A stretch of 64,000 bases of DNA from LMUY01 sp965199105 (GTDB lineage: Bacteria; Pseudomonadota; Alphaproteobacteria; Acetobacterales; Acetobacteraceae), in NCBI GenBank assembly GCA_965199105.1, contig CBDAQO010000002.1:2542001-2606000 (forward strand), given 5' to 3'. Position numbers and translations under genes: made by a program. Position 1 is the stretch's first letter. The number at the start of each line of letters is the position of its first letter. Shown in pieces: positions 1-7,799 of this stretch. Below the pieces are notes generated by a model. That model was not told the DNA's origin. It searched no databases and saw only the letters and a list, made by a program, of their open reading frames with translations.

Positions 1-150
1 CCACTGCTGCAGCCGGGCGGCTGGGCGGTGCTGGACGACTACACCTGGCCGTTCGGGGACGGGCCGCGCCGGGTCGGCGACGCCGTGCTCGAGGCGGAAA
101 CCTGGCAGCGTGCCTTCACCTATGACGGGGCGCTATTCCTGCGGCGGTAG
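1..150 (+). CDS. class I SAM-dependent methyltransferase, 3' end only
   Basis: The last 49 codons of a gene that begins before the window; frame 1 is open to the TAG at 148-150. The tail (LQPGGWAVLDDYTWPFGDGP) is the late strand of a Rossmann methyltransferase of the Methyltransf_24 type, where a glycine turn followed by a D-D-Y/W segment is usual. The SAM-binding motif is outside the window, so the substrate cannot be judged. It lies 48 bases upstream of a second methyltransferase on the same strand and opens a run of sugar-modification-type genes. Confidence 0.6.
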   Translation, partial: PLLQPGGWAVLDDYTWPFGDGPRRVGDAVLEAETWQRAFTYDGALFLRR

Positions 151-198
151 CGGCAGCACCCATGGCGCCGCCCGCCCCGTCATGCTATCGTATTGGTA

Positions 199-882
199 AT
201 GACCATGGATTGGCTCCCCCTCCAGCGCCACTACGAAGCCTGTCTGGAACGGGCCGGGGCAAGCCCGGCGGGCGTCGATTGGCCAAGCCCGGCCGACCTC
301 GTCACGCGTTTCGAAACCCAGTTGGCTGTGCTGCCGGCCGCCACACCGGGCGCGCCGTTGCCGGAACTGCTCGATCTCGGCTGCGGCCCCGGCCTGTTGG
401 TGGACTATCTTGCCACCACCGGCCGCCTCGATAGCGTCCGCTACCGCGGGATCGACCTCTCCCCCGCGATGGTCGGCGCCGCGCAGGCCCGCTGGCCCGG
501 CCTTCGGTTCGAAACGCGCGACATCCTGACTGACCCGCTCCCCGCCCAAAGCCAGGACGCCGTGATTATGAACGGCGTGCTCACCGAGCGCCGAGGCATC
601 CCGCGCCCGCAGATGCTGGCCATGGCGGAGGCAATCGTGGCCGCCGCCTTCGCCACCGCCCGCCACGGCATCGCCTTCAACGCCATGAGCCGCCACGTCG
701 ACTGGGAGCGGGAGGACCTGTTCCACTGGGGCTTCGACGAGGTGGCCGCCTTCCTCACCCGCAGCGTGACCCGGCACATCGCCTTGCGCGCAGATTACGG
801 CCTCTACGAGTTCACCGCCTTCGCCTGGCGCCACCCCCAGCGCCCCACCCCGAGCCTGCCCGATACCTGGTGGCGCCGCTGA
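199..882 (+). CDS. class I SAM-dependent methyltransferase
   Basis: A soluble protein of about 227 aa with the SAM-binding motif I DLGCGPG near residue 59, an acidic motif II (GIDLSPAMVGAA) and a post-I segment ending in VIMNGVLTER. These mark a Rossmann-fold methyltransferase; the acceptor cannot be deduced. Two in-frame ATG codons (199 and 205) and a TTG at 193 are all possible starts, and 199 is a compromise. Its TGA overlaps the ATG of the next gene (TGATG), so it is probably co-translated with the NeuD-like acyltransferase. Neighbours suggest a role in glycan decoration (inference). Confidence 0.85.
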   Translation: MTMDWLPLQRHYEACLERAGASPAGVDWPSPADLVTRFETQLAVLPAATPGAPLPELLDLGCGPGLLVDYLATTGRLDSVRYRGIDLSPAMVGAAQARWPGLRFETRDILTDPLPAQSQDAVIMNGVLTERRGIPRPQMLAMAEAIVAAAFATARHGIAFNAMSRHVDWEREDLFHWGFDEVAAFLTRSVTRHIALRADYGLYEFTAFAWRHPQRPTPSLPDTWWRR

Positions 883-1541
883 TGCCGGATCTCGTCATGT
901 TCGGCACCCGTCAGATCGCCGAGGTGCTGGCCTACTACCTCGAACGCGACAGCGACTACCGCATTGCCGCCTTCACCGTGGACGGCGACTACCTCACCGA
1001 CACCGCGTTCCTCGGCCGCCCCGTCGTGCCGTTCGAAGAGGTCACCGCCGCCTACCCGCCCACCTCCCACGCCATGGTCGTGGCGCTGAGCTACGCCAAG
1101 CTGAACGCCGTTCGGGCGGAGAAATTTGCCGCCGCCAAGGCCGCCGGATACCGCCTCGCCAGCCATGTAAGCCCGCGCGCGCAGGTATGGGACCGCTTGG
1201 AAGTCGGGGAAAACAGCTTCGTCATGGAAGCCAACGTGGTGCAGCCATTCGCCCGCATCGGCGCCAACACCATGCTTTGGGCCGGCAACCACATCGGCCA
1301 CCATTCCGTCATCGCGGATCATTGTTTCCTCGCCTCGCACATCGTGGTCTCGGGCGGGGTGACCATCGGCGAAAGCTGCTTCATCGGGGTGAATGCCACC
1401 TTGCGTGACGGCATCACCGTGGCGCCGCGCTGCGTCATTGGCGCCGGCGCGCTGATCTTGGCCAGCACCGAGCCGGAGCAGGTTTTCATCGGCGCCCGCA
1501 CCGAAGCCGCCCGCGTGCCGTCCTCTCGCATCCGGCTCTAA
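882..1541 (+). CDS. NeuD/PglD-like left-handed beta-helix sugar O-/N-acyltransferase
   Basis: A 219-aa protein. The N-terminal half is a Rossmann-like sugar-nucleotide-binding fold; from about residue 95 it shows hexapeptide repeats of a left-handed beta-helix. The GHHS segment at residues 139-142 corresponds to the catalytic-His region of NeuD/PglD acetyltransferases (family knowledge). It probably transfers an acetyl group from acetyl-CoA to an amino or hydroxyl sugar for a surface glycan (inference). The ATG at 882 overlaps the upstream stop; a GTG at 870 is an alternative. The next gene starts three bases after the stop, indicating one operon. Confidence 0.85.
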   Translation: MPDLVMFGTRQIAEVLAYYLERDSDYRIAAFTVDGDYLTDTAFLGRPVVPFEEVTAAYPPTSHAMVVALSYAKLNAVRAEKFAAAKAAGYRLASHVSPRAQVWDRLEVGENSFVMEANVVQPFARIGANTMLWAGNHIGHHSVIADHCFLASHIVVSGGVTIGESCFIGVNATLRDGITVAPRCVIGAGALILASTEPEQVFIGARTEAARVPSSRIRL

Positions 1542-1544
1542 GCC

Positions 1545-2420
1545 GTGGCATGGCGGCGCTTGGGGCACGTCTACGCCCCCGCCGGCGAAGCGCCCTGGCT
1601 GGCCAGCCACGCCTCGGTGCCGTTCGCCGAACCGCTCGACGGCGGCCAAATCCGCGTCTGGTTTTCCCCCCGGGACGCGGCCAACCGGTCCCACATCGCC
1701 TGGCTGGTGACCGACCTGGCGCGCCCGGCGCACGTGCTGGCCATGGCCTCCGAGCCCACGCTCGGCTGCGGCCCACCCGGCGCTTACGACGATTGCGGCG
1801 CCATGATGTCCTGGCTGGCCGGCGACCGCCTCTACTACATCGGGTGGAGCACCCGCAGCACGGTGCCATTCCATGTCTGCATCGGCGTCGCACAAGCCGG
1901 CCGCCGGCTGCCCGGCCCGGTGATGGACCGTACCCCGAGCGACCCGTGGTTCTGCTCTAACCCCTGCGTGCTGCCCGACGGCGTCGGCTGGCGCATGTGG
2001 TATCTCAGCGGCCTCGGCTGGGAGCAAGTGGGCGGCCGCTGGTCACCCTCCTACCACATCTGCCACGCCCAATCCGCCGACGGACTGCACTGGCAGGGCA
2101 GGGGCAGCGTCGCCATTCCGTTGCAGGCCGACGAGTTCGCCCTGGCCCGCCCAAGCGTGCTGCAGACGCCGCAGGGCTGGCTGATGTGGTTCTGCGCCCG
2201 CACCCGGCACCAGCCCTACCGCCTCGCCGCCGCCCGCTCGCAGGACGGGCTGACCTGGCAGCGCGCGCCGGACCTTGCTGTGCTCGCGCCCGCGCCCGCC
2301 GGATGGGACAGCGAGATGATCGCCTACCCGCACGTCTTCACCCATGCCCAGACGCGCTACATGCTCTATTGCGGCAACGGGTTCGGCCGCTCCGGCTTTG
2401 GGCTGGCCGTTTGGGAGTGA
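1545..2420 (+). CDS. five-bladed beta-propeller, glycosyl hydrolase (GH43/GH32-like) protein
   Basis: A 291-aa protein with a GTG start at 1545, three bases after the previous stop. Repeated blade-like segments carry tryptophans and acidic residues (IRVWFSPRD, DRLYYIGWS, WRMWYLSG, GWLMWFCART, RYMLYCGNG), the appearance of glycosidase-like beta-propeller proteins found in polysaccharide clusters. There is no signal peptide, so it should be cytoplasmic. Whether it hydrolyses a glycoside or is a non-catalytic relative is not visible here. It closes the plus-strand set and converges on the WbqC gene. Confidence 0.7.
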   Translation: MAWRRLGHVYAPAGEAPWLASHASVPFAEPLDGGQIRVWFSPRDAANRSHIAWLVTDLARPAHVLAMASEPTLGCGPPGAYDDCGAMMSWLAGDRLYYIGWSTRSTVPFHVCIGVAQAGRRLPGPVMDRTPSDPWFCSNPCVLPDGVGWRMWYLSGLGWEQVGGRWSPSYHICHAQSADGLHWQGRGSVAIPLQADEFALARPSVLQTPQGWLMWFCARTRHQPYRLAAARSQDGLTWQRAPDLAVLAPAPAGWDSEMIAYPHVFTHAQTRYMLYCGNGFGRSGFGLAVWE

Positions 2421-2424
2421 GTTA

Positions 2425-3102
2425 TCACTCGATGAACCGCGTGTTCGCCTGGATTTCAGCCGTGATGTCGCCCGCCGGCTCCTCCAGCAGCCGCGCCAGG
2501 ATGGAGGCGAAGCTGCCCTCGTAGTCCGGCAGGAACCGCAGCGTTACGCCAGCGGCCGCAAACCGCGCCGGGTCGTAGAGCGCGCGGCCGCCCGGCGGAT
2601 TGAGGTAGCGCCGCGCCCCCACGGCAGCCGTGATGGCGAGGATGCGCTCCTGCCCGGTCAGGTGCGCCGGGATCATCAGGCTCGAGGACCGAATGCTGCG
2701 CCAGGGCAGCCCGAGCCGCTCGGCACACTGCGCGAGCAGCCGCTCGATGTAGTCGATCGGCGCCGTGTCGAGCCCGAGCAGCAACGCATGCAGCGCTGAC
2801 GTATCCGCCGCCACCCGCGTCAACAGCGGGAAACGGGCCAATTCTGCTAGCAGCACCGCGGCTGCATCGGGCCGAAACGTTAAATCCTTGATGGCGACGC
2901 TCTGCGGCGCTTTGGCCAACGGCAGCGTCAACCACTGCAACGCCCCCGAGCGGTCCGGCAGCCGGTTGCGGTGCACCCAGCCTCGCCGCGGGAACTGCAC
3001 GCAATCATAGAGCACGAACAGGTCCGCTCCGAGCAGCAAGCGGAAATAGCCCGCATAGGGCGCAAAGTAGGGCTGCATCACCGCGACCGTGTCGACCTGC
3101 AC
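2425..3102 (-). CDS. WbqC family protein
   Basis: A 225-aa protein. The N-terminal segment AVMQPYFAPYAGYFRLL (residues 7-23) matches the WbqC signature in which an H/MQPxYxPxxGYF stretch opens the domain, followed by DLFVLYDCVQFPRRGWVHRNRL. WbqC proteins occur in O-antigen and capsule clusters and are thought to help make or attach unusual amino sugars; the reaction is not settled. It is convergent with the beta-propeller gene (4-base gap) and divergent from the dioxygenase gene, with about 80 bases between the two starts for both promoters. Confidence 0.88.
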   Translation of the reverse strand: MQVDTVAVMQPYFAPYAGYFRLLLGADLFVLYDCVQFPRRGWVHRNRLPDRSGALQWLTLPLAKAPQSVAIKDLTFRPDAAAVLLAELARFPLLTRVAADTSALHALLLGLDTAPIDYIERLLAQCAERLGLPWRSIRSSSLMIPAHLTGQERILAITAAVGARRYLNPPGGRALYDPARFAAAGVTLRFLPDYEGSFASILARLLEEPAGDITAEIQANTRFIE

Positions 3103-3181
3103 CTGCCCGTTTCCTTCTTTGCAAGCGTGCCGTTCAGCATTCGTTTACAATACCATCGTAGTATCATCGCCGGAGGGCCCG

Positions 3182-3994
3182 ATGTCGCCTGCGCACGATC
3201 TTTTCCGGCAGAATGGGTGCTACGTGGCCCGCGGGCTGCTTCCGCCAAGCGAGGTTGCCGCCGTCCTGGCAAGCATCGAGCGCACCATACGCCGGCAACT
3301 CGGCCACATCGGCGCCCCAGCCCCGCAACCAGGGCTGCACGCCGCATTGCGCTGCCTCTATGCGACCGATCTGCCGCGCTACAAAAGCGTCCTGGCCGCG
3401 CTGTGGCGCAAGTCGGACGTCTTTGGCCTCATGCGTCACCCGAGCCTGTTCAGCTTCCTGCGGCAATCCTTCGGCTGGGCGGATGTATTTTTGCCCGGCG
3501 AGGTCGCGTTGCTGATGGCGAGCGACCTCCAGATCCCCGGTGGTTACTTCGGCCTCGGCACCCACCAGGACTTTGCCTCCGTCCAGGGCAGCCTGGATGG
3601 GGTCGTCGCATGGATCCCGCTGACCCCGGTAGACCTGGCCGGGTGGACCATTGAAGTGGCCCTTGGCAGCCACCGCGCCGGCCTGATCACAGACGTCGAC
3701 CACACCAGCATAGGCTGGGAAGTCCGACCAGCCGACGCTGCCGACGCCAACTGGATCGCCATCGAGGCCGAACCCGGAGACGTCGTGTTCATGTCCGTCT
3801 TCACATTGCATCGCAGCTTGCGCGAGGGAGCGGCCGATCGCATGCGCCTGGCACTGTCGACCCGGTTCGACAACGCCGAGGAGCCGACCTTTGAAGCGCG
3901 GGCCTACCCGACGGCCTATCAGCGAACCGTCAAGCGCGACCTCTACGTGCCCGATTTCCCCAGCCCCGCTCAAATGGCCGCTCTGTTCGGCTGA
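3182..3994 (+). CDS. phytanoyl-CoA dioxygenase (PhyH) family Fe(II)/2OG oxygenase
   Basis: A 270-aa enzyme. The iron facial triad is visible as H128-x-D130 (GTHQDF) and a distal His near residue 210 (TLHRS), followed by the Arg-containing strand RLALSTRF that binds 2-oxoglutarate in the family. Such enzymes hydroxylate small molecules or sugars; no substrate can be named. The ATG at 3182 is chosen because GGAGGG lies about 6 bases upstream; more upstream in-frame starts lack a ribosome-binding site. It sits between WbqC and a glycosyltransferase, suggesting hydroxylation of a glycan precursor (inference). Confidence 0.85.
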   Translation: MSPAHDLFRQNGCYVARGLLPPSEVAAVLASIERTIRRQLGHIGAPAPQPGLHAALRCLYATDLPRYKSVLAALWRKSDVFGLMRHPSLFSFLRQSFGWADVFLPGEVALLMASDLQIPGGYFGLGTHQDFASVQGSLDGVVAWIPLTPVDLAGWTIEVALGSHRAGLITDVDHTSIGWEVRPADAADANWIAIEAEPGDVVFMSVFTLHRSLREGAADRMRLALSTRFDNAEEPTFEARAYPTAYQRTVKRDLYVPDFPSPAQMAALFG

Positions 3995-4022
3995 CCCGGC
4001 GGTGTGTTCATCGCTCCTTCAT

Positions 4023-4058
4023 CTTTTGCCGATATCGTCTGAGTGTCTCTGGCAAAAG
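4023..4058. repeat. 8-bp inverted repeat between the dioxygenase and glycosyltransferase genes
   Basis: CTTTTGCC (4023-4030) and GGCAAAAG (4051-4058) form an 8-bp stem with a 20-base loop, ending 10 bases before the glycosyltransferase start. It could end the upstream transcript or affect access to the downstream start. There is no U-run after the stem. Confidence 0.4.
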
Positions 4059-4068
4059 GCACGGACGA

Positions 4069-5355
4069 ATGATGCAGGCGCACAATGGCAACCAGCCCGG
4101 TCGAGCCGCCGCGCGTCGCGGCCGTAACAAGCAGCAGCATGAACTCCGACTGCCGCCGTCATCGCCCCGCGTTATCGTCGCTTTCGTCGGCCAGAACGAG
4201 AACGGCATCCTGCGTGCCCACAGCCAAGCCTTCATGGCGCTGGCCCAACCCTGGGGCCTTACCGGCACCGTACTCGACCTGGGTGATCCCACCTGGATGG
4301 ATCAGCTTCGCAGCCTGCTCGAGCAGGGTGTCCTGTTCGCCTGGGGCCATGCCGGCATTGGCGCCCGGCTAACCATCGGCACCACCCCGCTGTGGGACGC
4401 GGTGAAGGTCCCCTTCATCGCCATGCACAGCGATTCGCCCTGCTGGATGCCCGCCAATCACTACGTCGCGTCCGATTACGTCGCCAACGGCTACGTGTTC
4501 CAGGACTGGCTGGACGTGCAGAAACGCCTGATCCAATCGCCACAAATCTCCGCCCTCTTGCCGCACGGCGTGATGGACCACCCGTTGCGCGACGCCATCG
4601 CCTGGTCGGACCGGCCTAGACGCATGCTGTTCGTCAAAACCGGCCACGCACCGGCGTTGCACCGCTCGCGCTGGCTGCAGTTGCCGCCCCGCTTCCGCGC
4701 CATCATCGAAGAAACGTCGGCCGCGATCCTCGCCCAGGGTGTGGGCGACATCACCGAAACCCTGCTGCAATGTCTTGACCATCACGGGCTGTATCTCGAT
4801 CAGCGACCAGACGTGTTGCTCGCCCTGATGCAAAAGATCGACGTCTACGTCAGGGATTGCCGCTCGACCGCAATGGTCGAGGCCATGCTGGACTTGCCGG
4901 TCGACATCATCGGCCGTGGCTGGGACCACATGAAGCGACTCGGCGGCAAAGCCCGCTTCCACAGCGCGGTGGACGCCGCCGCCCTGCCGCGCCTCTACGC
5001 CGAGACGCAATTCCTGCTCAACACGATGCCCAACTTCGCGGCCTGCACCCATGAGCGCGTGTTGCAAGGTTTCGCCAGCAGGTGTTGCGTCGTCACAAAT
5101 GAAAACGCCTTCATGCGCGAGGCGTTCGGCTCGCTGCCAAGCTATTTCGGCGTGGACACGGAAGCCGACGGGCTGCCGGAGCAGCTCGCGACGCTGTTCC
5201 ACAGCCCACGCCGCTTCGATGATTGCCTGCAGCCCGCGCTGGACCTCGTCACCTCCGAGTTCGACCCGGGCCTCATGATGCGCGGCCTGATCGAACTCGC
5301 CTTGGAGGTGCGCGAAGCCACCAATTACACCAGCTTCAAATATGCCGTCGCCTGA
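4069..5355 (+). CDS. CgeB-type glycosyltransferase (GT-B fold)
   Basis: A 428-aa protein with two weak tandem ATG starts (4069/4072). After a basic, low-complexity 30-residue leader the Rossmann strand PRVIVAFVGQNENGILRAHS begins. The C-terminal third has the layout of the CgeB/YkvP glycosyltransferase domain: the VDIIGRGW strand, the segment AALPRLYAETQFLLNTMPNF and then THERVLQGFASRCCVVTNEN, where the family places the nucleotide-sugar site. Cytoplasmic. Probable transfer of a sugar onto a lipid or protein acceptor for the surface glycan suggested by the preceding genes (inference). Confidence 0.75.
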   Translation: MMQAHNGNQPGRAAARRGRNKQQHELRLPPSSPRVIVAFVGQNENGILRAHSQAFMALAQPWGLTGTVLDLGDPTWMDQLRSLLEQGVLFAWGHAGIGARLTIGTTPLWDAVKVPFIAMHSDSPCWMPANHYVASDYVANGYVFQDWLDVQKRLIQSPQISALLPHGVMDHPLRDAIAWSDRPRRMLFVKTGHAPALHRSRWLQLPPRFRAIIEETSAAILAQGVGDITETLLQCLDHHGLYLDQRPDVLLALMQKIDVYVRDCRSTAMVEAMLDLPVDIIGRGWDHMKRLGGKARFHSAVDAAALPRLYAETQFLLNTMPNFAACTHERVLQGFASRCCVVTNENAFMREAFGSLPSYFGVDTEADGLPEQLATLFHSPRRFDDCLQPALDLVTSEFDPGLMMRGLIELALEVREATNYTSFKYAVA

Positions 5356-6456
5356 TCAAACGGCTGGCGCGCTCAGCCCCAGCTCCGCAGCGGTCGCCAG
5401 GATCGCAGCCCAGGTGTCGACTTGAAGCGGGATGCCCTCGCGCGCGCGCCGCGCCCGGGTGCGCGCCTCCGGTTCGCCCGGCACCAGCACCTCCGTGCCC
5501 GGTGTGGCTGGGCGCGAGCCCTTGACGTAGCGGGCGTAGTCGCGCGCCGTCTCGGCGAAATGGGCGGCGCCGAAATGCCCCGGGTCCAGGTAGATCGACA
5601 GCATGCCGTTGCCGATCCGGCCCCGCTTGCCGCTGGGGATTGGGCCGGAGGTTGGGCCGCCGGTCAGGCAGCCGGCCAAGATTTCGCACATGAAGGCGAT
5701 GCCCGACCCCTTGTGGTCGCCGAACGCCCGCAGCGCGCCCAAGCCCATCGCGGCGTCCCGCACCGACGTGCCGGCGAGCGGGCCATACAGCGTGGCCGGG
5801 TCGTTCGACAGCGTTCCATCCGGATCGATCAGCGCATCGTGGGGCACTGGCTTGCCGCCGTTGGACGCCACCAGCACCTTGCCTTCCGCCACGACGGAGG
5901 TGGCAAAATCCAGGATCAGCGGGTCGCCTCCTGGTTGCGGCGCCCCGATGCAGACCGGGTTGGTCGAGAAGCGCCGGTCCACGCCACCGAACGGCGCCAC
6001 CAGCTCACCTTGCGCCACGTTCACGAAGTGGATGGACACCAGTCCTGCCGCCGCCGCCCGCTCTGCCCAGTCGCCGATGCGGCCGATATGGCCGGAGTTG
6101 CGCAGCGCCACCACCGCCAACCCGGCGGCTTGCGCCTTGCCGATGCCCAGGTCGACGGCAAGCGGCCCGATGGTCTGGCCAAAGCCAAACCCGCCATCGA
6201 CCACGGCATGGGTGGCGCTCTCCCGCACCACTTCCAGCGTGCGCCCGGCCACCACGGAGCCGTTCTGCAGCCAAAGCACGTAGCGCGGCACGCGGATGAC
6301 GCCGTGGCTGTCATGCCCGGCCAGGTTGGCGCCGATCAGATGGCGCGCAATCCGCGCGCCTTCCTCCTGGCTGGTGCCGGCGGCGGCGAAGATCGCCCCA
6401 ACGAAGCCTTGCAGCGCCTCCATGGGCACGGTCGTGGTGGGCAGATCATCCGCCAT
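5356..6456 (-). CDS. Ldh-family malate/lactate/ureidoglycolate-type dehydrogenase
   Basis: A 366-aa NAD(P)-dependent 2-hydroxyacid oxidoreductase of the type-2 malate/L-lactate dehydrogenase family. Signatures are HDSHGVIRVPRY near residues 48-59, with the conserved His of the family, and SGHIGRIGDW near residues 118-127. The C-terminal part DHKGSGIAFMCEILAGCLTG is also typical. The ATG at 6456 is preceded by GGAG at good distance and overlaps the end of the SDR gene by 11 bases, so the two dehydrogenases form a coupled pair. The substrate is unknown. Confidence 0.9.
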   Translation of the reverse strand: MADDLPTTTVPMEALQGFVGAIFAAAGTSQEEGARIARHLIGANLAGHDSHGVIRVPRYVLWLQNGSVVAGRTLEVVRESATHAVVDGGFGFGQTIGPLAVDLGIGKAQAAGLAVVALRNSGHIGRIGDWAERAAAAGLVSIHFVNVAQGELVAPFGGVDRRFSTNPVCIGAPQPGGDPLILDFATSVVAEGKVLVASNGGKPVPHDALIDPDGTLSNDPATLYGPLAGTSVRDAAMGLGALRAFGDHKGSGIAFMCEILAGCLTGGPTSGPIPSGKRGRIGNGMLSIYLDPGHFGAAHFAETARDYARYVKGSRPATPGTEVLVPGEPEARTRARRAREGIPLQVDTWAAILATAAELGLSAPAV

Positions 6457-7237
6457 GGGCGTCTCCTTCGGCGGCGGCTGGGCGCTTGCCATGCAGGGCC
6501 TGCGCGAACGGCCGCCAGAACTGGTTGTCGGTCGGCACGATGGTGAGGTCCGCCACGGTGGCCCGCGGCGGCAGGCTGGCCACGAACACCGCGGCCGCTG
6601 CCACATCCTCCGCCTGCAGCATCAACGCCCGCTCCGCCGCAGTCGGTGGCACCGGGCGGCGATTGAGGATGTCGGTGGCGACTTCGCCCGGGTGGATGCA
6701 GATCGACCGGATGCCGTTGACCCCCTCTTCGGCGTTGAGGTGCCCGCTCATCTGCTGCACCCCCACCTTGCTGGCGCCATACGCCGCGCCGGAGGGCGGG
6801 AACAGCATCACGGCGGCGACCGAGGCGATGTGGATCAGCGTGCCTCCGCCGTTCGCCCGCATCGCCGGCAGCACTGCCATCGTGCAGAGGAACGGCGCGT
6901 GCAGGTTCACCTCCAGCACCGAAGTCATCGCGTCCGCCGTCAGGTCCTTCCAGTGCCGCCCCGGTGCATTGCTGCCCGCATTGTTCACCAGCACCTCGAC
7001 CGGCCCGAGTGCGGCGATCACGGCGTCATGCGCACGCGTGATGGCCGCCGGGTCGCTGAGGTCGGCGGGCACGATGGCGGCTCCGCCCGGCATGGCGGCC
7101 GCCGTTTCGGCCAACGCGTCCTCGCGCCGGCCGGTGAGCGCCAACCGAGCGCCAGCGCGGCCGAACGCGATTGCTGTCGCTCGCCCGATGCCGCTGCCCG
7201 CGCCCGTTACCCAGATCACCTTACCGTCGAGGCTCAT
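6446..7237 (-). CDS. short-chain dehydrogenase/reductase (SDR)
   Basis: A 263-aa classical SDR: nucleotide-binding TGAGSGIG near residues 10-17, structural NNAG, a catalytic Ser in IASVAAV and the Y-x-x-x-K pair in YGASK. The start ATG at 7237 places the first beta strand (GKVIWVTGAG) immediately at the N-terminus as is usual. It is first in a two-gene operon with the Ldh-family enzyme, which may act on the same pathway intermediate. Cytoplasmic; the substrate cannot be inferred. Confidence 0.93.
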   Translation of the reverse strand: MSLDGKVIWVTGAGSGIGRATAIAFGRAGARLALTGRREDALAETAAAMPGGAAIVPADLSDPAAITRAHDAVIAALGPVEVLVNNAGSNAPGRHWKDLTADAMTSVLEVNLHAPFLCTMAVLPAMRANGGGTLIHIASVAAVMLFPPSGAAYGASKVGVQQMSGHLNAEEGVNGIRSICIHPGEVATDILNRRPVPPTAAERALMLQAEDVAAAAVFVASLPPRATVADLTIVPTDNQFWRPFAQALHGKRPAAAEGDAHGG

Positions 7238-7368
7238 GGCCGCCGTGCTCCCTATCGTTGGGCGCATGCTCCCGCCGCCGCGTTCGCAACGCAAGGCGCC
7301 CGGCGCTCGCGGTGGCGTTCCAGCGTGCGGGCGGCTAAGCCGGGCCGACCACTGCTTTGGAGCCCCCG

Positions 7369-7767
7369 ATGAGCTACACCCACGCCGACGCCGCGGCCGA
7401 CCGCCCTTGGTCTCGGGCGGTTTGGCTCCGAGGCTTGGAGCGCTTTGTGCGGGTGGCGGTGTGGTCGGTGATAAACGCTGCGCTCATGTTCGCCGAGCAC
7501 CTGGCCGAAATGGTGGCGCCGCTGCTGTTGCTCGCGGGCGGAGTGTGGTGGGCGCTGCCCCGCGCGCTCGACGCGATCAGCCTGGATGGTCAGGCCGAGG
7601 ATGTGCTGCAGCTCGTCCGCGCCCACATCCCGCACGAGCTGGCGCTGGACGGCTCCATCTACACCGCCGGCTCGCTGCTCACCGACGCGCTCTGGCTGGT
7701 CGCCGTGGTGGCGATCTGCCGTACCTTGTCGACCGCTTTGGCGGTGTTGCTGCTGGATCAACGCTAG
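7369..7767 (+). CDS. small membrane protein of unknown function
   Basis: A 132-aa protein not recognised by family. It has a charged N-terminus (about 30 residues), a hydrophobic stretch (INAALMFAEHLAEMVAPLLLLAGGVWW) that could span the membrane, a central soluble part of about 50 residues, and a C-terminal hydrophobic helix (ALWLVAVVAICRT onward). The ATG at 7369 is chosen over the upstream TTG at 7357; an AGCCCCCG spacer gives no clear ribosome-binding site. It lies between the divergent SDR gene and the gamma-glutamyltransferase gene, 32 bases before the latter. Confidence 0.65.
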   Translation: MSYTHADAAADRPWSRAVWLRGLERFVRVAVWSVINAALMFAEHLAEMVAPLLLLAGGVWWALPRALDAISLDGQAEDVLQLVRAHIPHELALDGSIYTAGSLLTDALWLVAVVAICRTLSTALAVLLLDQR

Positions 7768-7799
7768 AACCCCAGCGCGAGAGGCCATACCATCCCGCC

